Below, one piece after another: positions 12,171-23,507 of a DNA stretch of 64,000 nt. Within the stretch, counting starts at the first letter, position 1. The number at the start of each line of letters is the position of its first letter. Position numbers and translations under genes: made by a program. Source of the DNA: Thinopyrum elongatum (Eukaryota > Streptophyta > Magnoliopsida > Poales > Poaceae); assembly GCA_011799875.1 (NCBI GenBank), contig CM022299.1, positions 31,523,996-31,587,995 on the forward strand. Reading direction: 5' to 3'. The notes under the pieces are model-generated. The model had not been told where the DNA came from, ran no database searches, and worked only from the letters and a program-made list of their open reading frames with translations.

Positions 12171-12928
12171 ATTGAAGGTAAAAATATAGAACATGAATCT
12201 GATCGCCTCTCTCCCCGTTTCCCACGAAAAGGAAATCTCATGGTGGTGTCCTGCTATATTTGGCCTCCTTGCCTTCATCGTCTCATGTGATCAGCATGTC
12301 CTCGGAGACTCCTAACGCAACTCACCCAACTTGCCGCATCCATTCTCCAGCTATTCTCAGTTTCAATCTTCCTAACAGGGCGGAATTGATGTTAGATAAA
12401 GGTACGATCCAATCAAGGTTGTGCATCTCCCAGTCATCTCATTTTTCTAAAAGTTCTCTCCCATGGTTCTTGAGGAAATCGAGGATCAATCTTTAAACCC
12501 GCAGAGTAGTCTCTCCCACGGTTCTTGAGGAGGGGTACCGAAGGCAGTTAATTTGAAGAAAATAATCAGCCAAGGATGCAGAGGGAAAGGAACTGCGCTA
12601 ACTAGATGTACGGCTGTCTGAATTGTTGCGTGCTCGACATTGTTCATGTTATTAGCTGGTGTTCTTGCACCCACTCCTCATCAAAAAGATATGATGGCTT
12701 CTTTCGCTAGAAGCCTAGAATTCAGCAACCGCTCTGAAATTTGTTGAGACTTAAAAGTGATGTTCACAATTTCCCTAGCAGGTGCAAGCTGGTACGTAAA
12801 TTGCTAATATTTCTGTATTACCGCAGAGATCTGGTGCTCATCGACAGCACATGTCCAACTACTCTGATCTGCTATCTTCTTTTTCAATTTTTATGTACTT
12901 TTTTTCTTTGTAATCTCTCTCCAGTAAC

Positions 12929-13159
12929 ATGATTAGCTGGACAACAAGTCTATCTGTGATCTACGATTGGATGTTCGGCGGAGTCACCAGTGTCTATAAA
13001 TCAACAACTACAGGAAAGTCATTGTACAAGTGCCAAGACTCAAGACCCACGTGTCCAACTCTAGATATAGGTAATTGGAGACCCATAATTAGTAGCGTTA
13101 TATTAGACGGTGCATTGGAATTTAAGAGTGAGGGGCAAGCGGTGCTGAGGTTATTCAAG
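12929..13159 (+). other. Open segment in the Helitron candidate, possible captured exon
   Basis: An open frame starts MISWTTSLSVIYDWMFGG. It is GC-richer than the surrounding AT-rich DNA, is preceded by a pyrimidine tract ending in ccag, and runs to a ttcaag-gta that could be a splice donor at 13159-13161. Captured exons are common in plant Helitrons. I do not recognise the protein, and the open frame could be chance. Confidence 0.2.
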
Positions 13160-15304
13160 GTACATATATATTTCTCTTATTGGATTTTAATTATCACCGC
13201 AATCCTTAATTAAGATTGCACCCAGATGTGCAACTAATCCATGTCTTCCCTATGTTTCCTTAATATACCTTCTAATATATGTCAGCATATATGTGTGATG
13301 GCGCACACAGGGCTCTTACTTAGAATACTTCTTCGTGGAAGGATGAATCACCACATGCTCACGGTTGATGATTGATGAGCTATGTCTTCATATTTAATTT
13401 TGAATATCGAAAATAATATTCCGTGTTAAAAAATGTCCCCTTTTCTCATACCAGATAAATAATACAACAATTTTGTTGATTCGAATATGAGTTCAAAAAA
13501 TGAATGCTTTTGACTATCAATAATTGTACAAGATAATAGACATGGTAGTCTAATTCTGTATTCACAAGATTCATATTCACTAAAACAATTGTACTAACAT
13601 GTCTATGTATTTGTTCTCAACCCTATTTGTGCGTGGCTTCAAAATATATGACTTCAATCATTTATGTACGGGTAATCGTCATGCCTATACTTTACATTCA
13701 TGTTCCCCAAGTCAGAATATTACCATGTACTACGCGATTAAACATGGAAGCACAATTTTCACCGAAGACCATCAGCGATGCAGTACATTAAGATCCAAAT
13801 CTTAGTTTTATACATATTCGCAATTCGAACTATTTTTTTATAATTCTCAGTTTCTTAAGTCTCTTGGAATAAGGTGTGTTCTTTATGTATGAGCTGTTTT
13901 TTTCTTACTCAAATAATTTGAAGGATGTATAAAGTGTCTACCACATCAAGTATCCGAGAATATTATTCTTAATTTTCTTTTCCTAAATTCAAATAGTATA
14001 CATGTGTACCTATCTTTTATCATCAAGTAAAAAAAATAAGGTTTGTTAATCACACCATAGTTAATATAATTCAATATTTCATTGAAGACTAACATTCACA
14101 ATCATGCTAATATATCGCGAGAGTTACATCTATACAAGTATGTCTTCTTATTTGTGTTGTCACTAATATGTTCTCAGTTATCTATCTACCTTAAGGATTT
14201 ACAACTTCTTATGGTACTTTTTTATCAAGCAACCATTTACAGATTTTATGCACATAGTAGTTGTCATTAGCTGACTGGATTTATTCTAATTTGTGCATGC
14301 ATTATTGATCAGAATGATATCACTATCTTACATTCCTTTAGATTAAAGTATTCCATCTTCTAGAGAATCTTTTCAGTTTTACTAGCTTCAGTTGAGAAGA
14401 GATTAACATTGTTGTGCAGTTTGCATACAGTTCAATAAATTGTGCATGCCTTTTTTTTACCAATTAGATGTCTGATCTAAATTAGAAATTTAACGCCACA
14501 GATTCTGGATATATTTTCGATTCTTTTTCACTAATGGAACTGCAAACGTGAAAATATATAGGAAAGGGAAATCAATATTACTCATGAAAATTATACATTT
14601 CTAAAATGAATGTTTTGTCGATGGAAATGTTTTGCGGCCTATATTTTCCACTAGCCCAAATTCATTGTCTTAACTGGTGCAGTTCAAATTTTACGATACA
14701 TTCATTTTTGTGATATTTTCTTCTGAATACTAGATTATTGGTATGATACTTCCATACATTTTATCAAATTCAATAGGAATAGTGTCGATAATTAGTGGTA
14801 GCTCTTCTTAGACATTGTATTGTACCCCTTCTCATAAACTTGACATGTTGATATCAAAACAATATTTATTTAATCATCAAGGCACCTACCAAATTAGGAT
14901 TCATAAGGTTAATAATAACTGAGGAATTTAGAATACGTAAGGTTGATAATAAATTGAGGAATTTACTGGAGTTATAATTTTTAATATGGATAAAAAAGGA
15001 ATATTTAAAAATGATATTGTAGTCATAATAATACTTAAAGCTTATTAAGTGTGTTTTTTATGCTAGCCCGTGCAGTAGCATGGGTTCATGGCTAGTAAAT
15101 CTAACCAGGATCACATCTGTACTAAAACCATAGCAGGACATCAGCTAATAACTAGGAAAAAGAAGTACGAAAAGAAATTCCCAGTTCTAGTTTTCTTCCT
15201 ACCTTATTGTTTTTCAAGAAAATGCAAAAGCTTTGAATAGATAGGCAATGAGAAGTTATTTACATAGCCCAAACAGGGCAAGCAAAGAAGTTATTCACCT
15301 TGTT

Positions 15305-15322
15305 TTTTTTTAGGGACAAGGG
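15305..15322 (-). mobile_element. Ultra-short LINE-tail insertion in the F-box relic
   Basis: The 18-bp insert (minus-strand reading cccttgtcccta plus A's) is flanked by the perfect 11-mers ttcaccttgtt at 15294-15304 and 15323-15333. The two F-box paralogues have a single uninterrupted tcaccttgttgtg at this point, which supplies the empty site. Confidence 0.7.
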
Positions 15323-15460
15323 TTCACCTTGTTGTGCAGCAAAGAATGAGGCCACTCATCTCAAAAAGAAAATGTTTTAAAAACAAGGCCACACCAGCAA
15401 TCTCCTGCAATGGAATGTCTTGTCCAGCATCTGTCTCCCGACACCACTATAGGTTTATTT
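15323..15460 (-). pseudogene. F-box gene relic (third family member)
   Basis: The stretch caccttgttgtgcagcaaag plus aatgaggcca matches the 3' coding end of the F-box genes. The segment from about 15395 (agcaatctcctgcaa, then tgtcttgtccagcatctgtc) matches their internal part (agctatctcctgcaacggga). About 200 bp between the two matches is missing. Orientation is the same as the two larger copies. It is too short to be functional. Confidence 0.6.
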
Positions 15461-16551
15461 TTGTTCGCATCAATCTGAAAGATATTGCTACGTATTTATC
15501 TTCGGGTGTGTGTATATCAAATTTACATTCGCTTTGTTTCACATAGAAACACATGCGAAAATTCCACACATAGGTACGAGCCGTGTGGCAGGAAAAACTG
15601 GCGACAATGGCAAATTCGGATCGTTTCTTCTCTAATTGATGTACCGAAACTGTTTCAATACATGAACGGTGTGGTCGTTCAGTGTTTCATTCCATAGATT
15701 GACAGACATTAGCTCCGCACCTTGAGAGCTCTACGGAAGTTTGGACAGGACATTGCAACTTCTAACTGCAGATAGTTTAGATTCTTCATGTGAACCAACA
15801 ATTCCAGCATATTGATGAAGCCCTGCTTGCAAACTTGCTGCCCCGCTTCTTTATTGCCCAGTCAAGATCCTTAGTTTGAACCAACCATGTTGCCATTACA
15901 AACGGCACAAATGTTTCTTCTTCTGCACCTTTGCCTGAGGAGCCCGGTGATGCAGCTTAATTAGCAGACATCATTTCAATTCAAGAACACAGAAGAGAAT
16001 CGTGTGTCTTTAACTGGATAAGCTGGTTTGCTGTAAAACAGAGATATCAATTCGATCAGCCCATGTTGGATTAGATGGTTTTGCAAAAAGAGAAAAAATA
16101 ATCGACTTTTACTCTCGTCTGGCTGCTAAATCAGAGAATTAGTTCTCAGTTTCTCACCCTGCCTGATAAATCTGGAATTGCTCTAGGTTGCTATCATTTC
16201 AAGATATATAACAAGGCCATAAAAGAAAATTTTAGCTAAAGATACTTGTGCAGGAGGGCAGCTACATCTTGATTTGCATAACATTGAACTCAGTAGATAT
16301 TTGAAGCTTGGTGCACGTGGTAGAGTATTGATTTTACTCCCAGAGATGACAAAGATAGTAGTATCAGCTAAAGCTAAGAAAAGTCTAGGCGATATAGCTC
16401 AAAATCTATTTTAAGTATGTCCTCAGCCTCACCAAATGGAATGTATGTGTACGTTGTTTTATCTAAAAACAAGAAATGACAACGGGAGATGACATTATAT
16501 AACTTGTAAAGTGCTGAAGAAATAGCTGACCATCTTTCCTGATTTCCGGGT
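15461..16551. other. Unassigned AT-rich sequence
   Basis: No gene, terminal repeat or recognised element is seen. Open frames at 15485-15697 and nearby are short and without motifs. Together with 15096-15293 this may be old intergenic DNA of the F-box cluster. Confidence 0.4.
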
Positions 16552-16557
16552 CTGTTT

Positions 16558-17955
16558 GTGACACGATGCAATCATGACAAGTTCGCCCTCGCTACTGGTC
16601 TTGCCATCAACTTCCACAAAACTACCTTCGTGCCTCTCAACACGGATACTATCACTAGCCAAAATATCGCCCTCACCTTCGGCTGTGCACTTTCCTCCTT
16701 CCCCCAAATCTACCTCGGTCTACCTCTATCTCACACACGCCTCCCGTCCTCCGCTTTTGAACCTATCATCGAACGCTTTCTAAAGTACCTCTCTGAATGG
16801 GCGGCCAAGCTTCTTTCCCGCGGCGCGCGTCTCACTCTCATTTCCTCTACTCTAGACGCCCTTGCTACTCACTTCATGTCCGTCTTTAGAATCCCTAAGA
16901 AGATTATCAAAAAACTAGACGCCATCCGTAGATCCTTCTTCTGGGCCGCCGAGGAAACTTGCTCGGGGGCCAAATGCCTTATCGCTTGGAAAAACGTTTG
17001 CAAACCCAAAGCTGCGGGCGGCCTCGGTATAAAAAACCTGCTTCTCCAAAACAACTGCCTCCTCATGAAATTTACCTTCAAGCTTCTCCAAAAACCAGAC
17101 CTGCCTTGGGTCAAATGGTTCTTCCAACACTACTCCCTTGACTTCGCAAATAAACCTCACAACCCCTCCTACCTCTGGAAAATCGTAAACCACCAAGTTC
17201 CCTCCCTCCGAAAAATCTCTTTCGTCCTTACCAACAACGGCACTGCCACCTTCTTCTGGCTAGACACTTGGCTTCTTTCCGCTCCACTCGCACAGATTTA
17301 CCCACACCTCTTCTCCCACTCCACATCGCCCTCTGTCCTGGTGTCGGATGTCATGCTGAATGGGTTACTCGCTACTTTGCGGAACCACCTAACTAATGTT
17401 GCTTCTGTAGAGCTTGCGTCTGTTTTGTCTTTGTTGCAGGATGTCATCACCAACGACGCGCCCGACGACAGGTCCCTCACCCACGGCTCCTTGTTCACCT
17501 CGAGGTGCGCTTACTTGCTGCTCTCCTCCGACCATGAGATAGATTTCAACGCTGAGCACATCTGGAGCTCCAATGCACCTATCAAGGTCAAGATCTTCGG
17601 CTGGCTTCTCTGTCGTGACAGGCTGAGCACGATGGCTAACTTGCATCGCAAGACCATTACCTCAGATTCGTCATGCCCTCAGTGCGCCCTCACGCTTGAG
17701 GACGCGACGCACCTAGCCATTCTCTGCCCACACGCGGTCCAGGTTTGGTCCCTCCTAGGACTAGGCCCCCCTCACTCCATCGACCTCGTTTGGGCTACTC
17801 CTACGCCGGCGGGCCTCGACATCAACATTTGGCCCACCGTCGCCCTCGCCATCCTCTGGAAGTTGTGGGACTACAGGAACGCTCGTGTCTTTCGCAACGA
17901 GATCCACTCACCCACTGATACTCTCCGTAACATCATCCCAGATTTTACGCTCTGA
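16558..17955 (+). pseudogene. LINE ORF2 C-terminal part, still open (465 codons)
   Basis: The uninterrupted frame starts within the RT (ATGLAINFHKTTFVPLN), passes the block SSFPQIYLGLPLSHTRLPSS and the region around WAAEETCSGAKCLIAWKNVC, and ends with a zf-RVT module. That module shows the typical WSSNAPIKVKIFGWLL and CPQCALTLEDATHLAILCPH segments. It lacks endonuclease and the YADD catalytic core, so it cannot be active. The lack of stops over 1.4 kb suggests a recent insertion or copying from a young parent. It is a fragment, not a host gene. Confidence 0.85.
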
Positions 17956-18087
17956 GCCTTTAGATTTAAGGACCCTGTTACGAGGGAGGCAGCCGTGTCT
18001 TGGCGCCTATACCTCTCTTCTCGCTGTAACCACTGATGTAACCTGCCCTTTGGGCCTTTGAGTAATATATTCAGGTGGGGATCCTCT

Positions 18088-18115
<28 letters not shown>
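18088..18115 (+). repeat. Poly-C tract (28 C) in LINE 3' UTR
   Basis: Uninterrupted C run between ggatcctct and ggtgattgttc, just before the LINE poly(A). It is the second long poly-C in a LINE in this window (the other is at 5298-5319). Confidence 0.9.
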
Positions 18116-18120
<5 letters not shown>

Positions 18121-18136
18121 TTGTTCAAAAAAAAAA

Positions 18137-18779
18137 TGTATAAAGATAACATATACTCCGAACAGCCCAGATGCATCACAAAGATGTAATCCTAACGAGG
18201 CACACAAACTTGAGATAAGTAATGCCAAGAAAAATCTAGCTAATACATTCTCTACTAGTACAGAGGGCGTTAGTGATATATTGCTAGGACCAATATGCCT
18301 AAAAAAAATCACACTACAAACCTTTCTATTAAAACAAATGATGTGCACCTGCAAAAGGAATTACACTACAAACCACTTTCTACATAGCACAGCCAGCTAT
18401 TTGATGTCTTCTTTTTTTAATTTATGTGCATGATAAACAAGAGAACTTATGTAACCTTGCTAACAAAAGCAAAATGAGAAACAAGTTAGTTCCTATTTGA
18501 CAATGTAGAAATTTACTGATCGCCACAAAATACTCAATCTATTTGGATATATGAAACTTGTTACATTCTCATAAGATATCTGTAGTTATTCTTTGAGGGG
18601 ATCTCTGGCAAATTACTCCTTTTGTTTCTTGAAGAGAATTTGAAAATATCCTATATGCTTTTCCAATATGCATAGAGTAGCGGTATGATTGCTAGTATGT
18701 TCAAAGATATACAAATGATTGACAATTCTCAACAGAATCTCACCATCTTGATTTATTCTTTATGCAGATAAGTAAATCG
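18137..18779. other. Unassigned AT-rich flank of the F-box block copy 2
   Basis: Nothing recognisable. It lies between the LINE poly(A) and the first base shared with copy 1. Confidence 0.4.
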
Positions 18780-18846
18780 AATTACCATGGCAAGACAACA
18801 GTTCATAACTTAAAGATAAATAATGCTTAGTGATCCTCCTAGTCAA

Positions 18847-20229
18847 TCAACATTGAGCCGAGGGCTTAGTCACCTTGTTGTGTATACCAACCAAAGAACG
18901 AGGCCACGGCATGATGTAGGGATAGGAAACACCACTAGGGATGCGACCAAACTTGTTCAGCGCCGCTGTTTCCACGCAGATGGATAGGAGCCAGGGAGTC
19001 GAATGATGATGCGGCAACACCCCACAATAAGCAGAGAGGTACACAAAGCCATCAATAATCGCCCTAACACTCACTTGAAATTTAACATTATCCTCCCTGA
19101 ATCTACACCGAACGATTCCAGCCATCTCCTGCAACGGGAGTGACTTGTCCAACATCCACCTCTCGATGCCATTGTCGTCGGCTCTCCAGATCCAAACAAC
19201 AAGCCTAGATTCAAATGTCAATGGCCCCATAGGTGCGCAGACCACACAGAGCCTTCCATCCTTGGTCTCACCAGCCGTCAATATGTCATTCCCTCTCCTG
19301 TGTGGCGGATTAGCCATCCGAGAGAATTGCATTGTAGCAGTGTTAAGCACACGGACGTCCATCATCCCAATGGTCCAATAGATGTAGCCATTCACCAGCT
19401 TACCATTGCCAGGCCAGAACCCGTCGATGTCTGCCCATGGGAAAATCTGCCACTTGCTGGTGTCCGATGATAAAACCATGGCGCGTGCCCCGCATTCGCT
19501 GTGCCAGACGCACACGACACGGTACGGCAAGTAGACTTCTTCTTTTTCGGCGAGGATGTAGTAATCAGAATACTGGCGCTCGCAGTCCTTGCGGTCCTCC
19601 TGGCGGGGAGGCAGGGGGAAGAGATCAAGGGTCCGCGCGAGCGGGTTGTAGACGGCGATCTGCTGAGTGCTCCAGTTGTGGAGAACGACGAATCCGTCGC
19701 GGCAGTCATCGATTGACCACTCGGGGTCGGGGATGGGATCCTCGTCGTCGTCTTCAGAGCCGGAGACGGCATCCTCGCCGTCGTCTTCGGGTGTGGGGGC
19801 GGGGACAGGAACGGACACGCCATCCTCGTTGTCTTCGGGGGCGGAGACGGGTGCAGGAACGGACACGGCGCCGTCTTCGGGGACTGGGAGGCGGGTGAGG
19901 AAGAAATCGCCGCCGCGTACCGCCGCCGCGATGTCCGGGTCGGAGCGGCTGCGGAGAGGCACGAAGGTGGGGATGGTGGTGTCTTGGGTGGTGAGGAAAT
20001 GACCTAGCAGCGGGGGTGGGTGGAGCGCGCGGAAGCGGCGGCGGAATGCGGGGGACGAACAGACGGCGTCGAGGAAGGTGCGGCAGCTGAGGGCGGCGCG
20101 GACGAGGCTCGGGAGAGAGGGGAGGTGGAGGAAGATCTCGCGCAGGGTGTCTACGTCGAGGGCGCTTATGGTCGTCGGGGGGAGTGGTGTGGGTTTCTTC
20201 GCCGCCGCCGGCTGCTGCGGCGAGGCCAT
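18847..20229 (-). CDS. F-box protein (460 aa), probable SCF ubiquitin-ligase adaptor
   Basis: Single-exon frame from ATG at 20229 to TGA at 18847. I chose the ATG that begins MASPQQPAAAKK; an upstream in-frame ATG at 20283 exists, but the region before MASPQQ is not convincingly coding. Residues about 19-60 form an F-box (ISALDVDTLREIFLHLPSL then SCRTFLDAV) that in this family binds SKP1. A low-complexity Pro/Ala/Glu/Asp linker follows (about 118-185). The rest is a C-terminal region typical of grass F-box families, with no clear Kelch or LRR repeats (for example DGFVVLHNWSTQQIAVYNPL, TSKWQIFPWADIDGFWPGNG). The substrate is unknown. It is the only intact member of the local family: copy 1 (6312-7567) and the relic at 15323 are broken. 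Confidence 0.8.
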   Translation of the reverse strand: MASPQQPAAAKKPTPLPPTTISALDVDTLREIFLHLPSLPSLVRAALSCRTFLDAVCSSPAFRRRFRALHPPPLLGHFLTTQDTTIPTFVPLRSRSDPDIAAAVRGGDFFLTRLPVPEDGAVSVPAPVSAPEDNEDGVSVPVPAPTPEDDGEDAVSGSEDDDEDPIPDPEWSIDDCRDGFVVLHNWSTQQIAVYNPLARTLDLFPLPPRQEDRKDCERQYSDYYILAEKEEVYLPYRVVCVWHSECGARAMVLSSDTSKWQIFPWADIDGFWPGNGKLVNGYIYWTIGMMDVRVLNTATMQFSRMANPPHRRGNDILTAGETKDGRLCVVCAPMGPLTFESRLVVWIWRADDNGIERWMLDKSLPLQEMAGIVRCRFREDNVKFQVSVRAIIDGFVYLSAYCGVLPHHHSTPWLLSICVETAALNKFGRIPSGVSYPYIMPWPRSLVGIHNKVTKPSAQC

Positions 20230-20365
20230 GGCGCACCCGCACACAGGTTGGAATGAGGGTTTCACTTCAGCGGAAGGGGGCACTGACTATTGTGTGGGCT
20301 CTGACGGCCCAACAAGGCCTAGCAAAAATCGGGCACCAGGCCGACATGCAAGAAAACGTGCCACT

Positions 20366-20376
20366 GTCCCTAAAAA
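20366..20376 (+). mobile_element. Ultra-short LINE-tail insertion (orthologous to 7674-7686)
   Basis: The sequence gtccctaaaaa is flanked by aacgtgccact (20355-20365) and aacgtgacatt (20377-20387). It has the same tail motif (tgtccctaaa) as the insertion at 15305-15322 on the other strand. Confidence 0.55.
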
Positions 20377-20444
20377 AACGTGACATTATATGACTGAAAC
20401 CAATGTTTTTCTTTTTCTTTTGCGGGTAGACTGAAACCAATGTT

Positions 20445-20842
20445 TTTTTAAGAAAAAACCATCGTGACTAGCTTTATTAAGACCAAACAAGGCGTACTTC
20501 GTTCACAAACTCACAGTCAATGTGGCCCAACAAAGTCTTATTACAATAAAAAAAATTAGCTAGCACATGTGCCGCTTTATTAGCTGACCGAAAACAATGC
20601 TTAAACTTGACCTTCCTAATTATCGAAGAAACATCCACGCATTCTGTGAAAATCCCCGAAGCCGCATCCCACCATCTTGGTTGCCCGGAGGAGCATTCAA
20701 CACCAATTTGAGAATCAGATTCCGCTTCTACCCGGTTGTGTCCCAGAGAATTTGCCAACATAAGTCCATCGCACATTGCCATCGTCTCTGTTGTGATCAC
20801 ATCGGTTGCATTATTAGGGGATGAGAAGGGAGTTTTTATTGA
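20445..20842 (-). mobile_element. 5'-truncated LINE fragment encoding an RNase H-like end
   Basis: The 398-bp insert is flanked by 16-bp repeats gactgaaaccaatgtt (20429-20444) and gactggaaccaatgtt (20843-20858). The minus-strand frame within it reads TETMAMCDGLMLANSLGH, VEAESDSQIGV and RSANKAAHVLA, the pattern of the RVT_3-type RNase H domain at the end of some plant LINEs. The 3' end toward 20445 is A-rich on the minus strand. The paralogous copy 1 has a single uninterrupted gattgaaacccatgtt at about 7731-7746, the empty site. Confidence 0.8.
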
Positions 20843-20956
20843 GACTGGAACCAATGTTGTCTAACTATCGCGTCAGATGCTGCAGAGGTGGTTACGAACA
20901 TAAGCATAGGGAGTCACACTCACTACCGTGTCTCTACAACACTTAACGACGTACAA

Positions 20957-21490
20957 GAGCATCCTCAACAAGTCTCATTTCCCCTATAGAAAAACTGGTA
21001 TAACAGGAATTGTGCTAAAAAAAACTGTTCCAAGAGATCATGTACAACAAAAATGGGACTATGTATAATCAACCCAACCTCGAGTGTGGTGATTTGTGCC
21101 GTGAACAGTAAAATTAAAAATTAATTCAAAAAAAAAATTGCCATCTAAGATACTCGAATGGGTGATGTGCCTGCAAAGTTTTGTGGTGTTTGTACATTTG
21201 AGGAGGCCGTGACAAAAAAAAAATTGCCGTCTACGTGGGGTATTTGTGGGCACAAGGTGGGTAAAGTGTGGGCCAGCTTGAGCCGGTCTGGCGCAGCGGC
21301 AACGTCTGGGCGCGTCCGGTCTACCCCATTTCTGCCCCATATATGGGTTGGGTATGGGGACTACCAGTAAGCTCAATCATTTGGGTTTGCCATCCGCGGT
21401 TCGCTTGGGTGGCAATTTGTTACTCAGACAATGATCGCGCATACCACCCAAACATTTAGGGAGGATATGGGGCTCCGGCTGTAGATGCTC
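20957..21490. mobile_element. Candidate PIF/Harbinger-like element, copy 2 (internally deleted)
   Basis: Ends gagcatcctcaacaagtct and, as reverse complement, gagcatctacagccggagcc. The inside is homologous to both ends of 7864-9398 but lacks about 950 bp of the middle. The left part joins the right part near 21230. Confidence 0.4.
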
Positions 21491-21493
21491 TGA

Positions 21494-22452
21494 GGGCATG
21501 TCCAACGCTGTCCTCAAATTTGAGTCACTATCCATCCGCCGATGCGTCTGGATGTGTCGGCGGACACGGACACGAGAGTCGACCATCGAACGCAGTGCCC
21601 TCAACATCCTAGCCGCATTTCAAACTTGACTTGAATAAACATGAAAAATTTAATGCAAATCAAGCGATTTTCATTTAAACCGGACCAAAATGAGAAAAAG
21701 TTCGACATATTTCATTGAACAAAGTGGACATGCCATTTTTTTTGGCATAAAGTCATTAGTCCAAATCTTCGTCGGCTCTTCCTCGTCGGAGTTCGCCGCT
21801 TGGCCATGGATGTCGCATGTCGAGGTAAGGTTCATGACGGACGTGGACGGGTCAGCCTCATGGTCATTACCACCCTGCACAAAAAGGGTGGGCGATGCAA
21901 CCAACGCTGAGTTGCCGGCGTAGGCAATAGAGTCCTCGTCCGCGATCGCCTGCGCCGCCTCAGCGTCGGCCTCCACCTCAATCTTCGCGAACAGGGTGTC
22001 ACTCTCCGTCTGCAAGACGCGCAGCCGCCATCGCTCGCGGCGGATGTCGCGGGCACTTCCATGGACTGGTACAACTCATCCAGGAAAGTCGGATTCTCCG
22101 TGACCATAGCCGTGATGACATCATCGTTCTCTTGCTCGCTTCGCAGGTTGTGCCCGTGCTCCTCCTGCAGCATCTCCAATGGGGTGCCTCTTTTCAAAAG
22201 GACGACTGGAGCGGTCGCACGAGAGAGGCAAGCATGTGCGAGAGTGGTTTTTGAGTGGGACCGCTTGTCGGACGCGTACATGGCAGAAGTTCGGACACCT
22301 GCAAAGTCACCTGATTTGCATCCAATTTGAGGGAAACGAACGCACGGACACATTTGCGGACAAATATGGATCCGTGTTGAATGGCAAAGTGCGTCCAAGG
22401 ACAGCTCGTTTGGACGGTTGCGGGCTATTTGAAGGTCCGCATTGAAGATGAC
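21494..22452 (-). mobile_element. DNA transposon with mini-gene remnant, copy 2
   Basis: Homologous to 9402-11136 but with a large internal deletion that removed the promoter and gene start. Inverted ends ggcatgtccaacgctgtcct and catcttcaatgcggacct are visible. The remaining gene part includes VITAMVTENPTFLDELYQSM and the block EIEVEADAEAAQAI near 21770-22015. Confidence 0.45.
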
Positions 22453-23507
22453 TTTACAAAATAGATAAATATCGTCTAATCCAGTCTTGCCAGGTGACAC
22501 ATATTTGAGGTGGTTTTCGGCAGATGAACTACACATCATCCCATGGCAGGTCGACGTCTAATCGTGCCATCAGAGGGGAACCTGCCTGAGCAGATTTGCC
22601 TTCGAGGGCTCGAGCACTGCTGCGCAAGTGCAAAAGCGGCGCTCAAAGCCAGACAGTTGAGCTAAATTCCTTGTGCGAAACGAATGCCAGATCTAGCTCT
22701 GCCGGCGAACTTTGACTGTGATTTTGTTGTCGTGAAATTGCAGGCGGCGAGGTGCAGAGTGACAAAAGCGAAGGAAGCAGCATGATTCCGCCACGGACTC
22801 GGTGACGCGGCGCATGTGGGTGGTCTTCGCTTTGCTGTCTGAAGGTAACAACACGACGGCCGCCGCCGCTGCTGCGTGCCGCCGATGCCGACCTGGTGTC
22901 CCCCTGCGACGCACGAAGGGTTGCCGCGGCGCGGCACCAATCGGGCCGAGGACCCAATCAAACCCATCAATGGACGCCCGCCTTTACAGAAATCCTTGTT
23001 TGTCAAGTGGTTTTTCTTTGTCAAGCGATTTCAGTTCATTCAACTTGCGGGTGATGCTGGTGGTGGTGATCACGCGCGCATGATACCATAATCATTTGAG
23101 AAAGGCAGGGCACGCACGATGTCCTCTCAGCTGCTACCATACCAGGTGGTGGTGGTAAAAGTAGAGTGGCATGCAGTGCTGCTCGTGCCGGCACGGTCTG
23201 TTGGGGTGGTGGTTGGATCGGATCGGTCGAGGAGGAGGCCACCGCATGCCGTACGTCCGGCCGACCGACTGCTGGTGTTTGCAAACGCAAGTAACATCGG
23301 GGAGCCAATAATGGCCACTTATAGGGAAGACGAAGATCTGAATCAGCATCTGTTTGCGCGCGAAATCAGCATCTGAATTCTAAATTGGCCGGCGCCACCT
23401 CCAGGCGCGGTGCATGCATGCAACCAGCATGCGTCGCAGGTCGTGGCTCATGGGGTGCCCCTGCTGTGGTGGTTGGCTCCGAATTGAACCACCGATCTAT
23501 CCAGTGT
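22453..23507. other. Unassigned sequence
   Basis: Mixed GC content; no convincing gene or terminal repeats. Overlapping frames in several phases around 22640-23090 look like composition effects. Confidence 0.35.

Larger units (their letters stand above)
11903..15095 (+). mobile_element. Candidate non-autonomous Helitron
   Basis: The 5' end is TCTTATATCTTATATTTACT, directly after A (11902). The 3' end is CTAG (15092-15095), directly before T (15096), so the element sits between A and T without a target-site duplication. Seven bases upstream of CTAG is a 7-bp stem with a 4-base loop: CCCGTGC (15067-15073) and GCATGGG (15078-15084, one G-T pair). All three are the classical Helitron signs. The 3.2-kb inside is AT-rich and has no Rep/helicase coding sequence, so it would be non-autonomous. 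It may hold captured fragments, for example around 12929-13160. Confidence 0.6.
16552..18136 (+). mobile_element. 5'-truncated LINE with poly(A) tail
   Basis: Coding sequence begins abruptly inside the reverse transcriptase, just after where the catalytic YADD would be. It runs through the RT thumb and zf-RVT region, then a 3' UTR, a 28-C run and a poly(A) stretch (18127-18136). 5' truncation with a poly(A) end is typical of target-primed reverse transcription. No clean target-site duplication was found. The lineage differs from the two larger LINEs: its codons are markedly C-rich. Confidence 0.85.
18780..22452. repeat. Duplicated F-box block, copy 2
   Basis: Collinear with 6207-11136 in direct orientation, from aattaccatggcaagacaac through the F-box gene, its 5' flank and two DNA-transposon remnants. 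Relative to copy 1 it carries an extra LINE tail (20445-20842) and lacks the counterparts of about 8190-9140 and of about 700 bp in the second transposon. Confidence 0.85.

Noticed and set aside
16558..17955. Host gene of 465 codons
   Set aside because: The content is clearly a LINE RT thumb and zf-RVT with a poly(A) 3' end.
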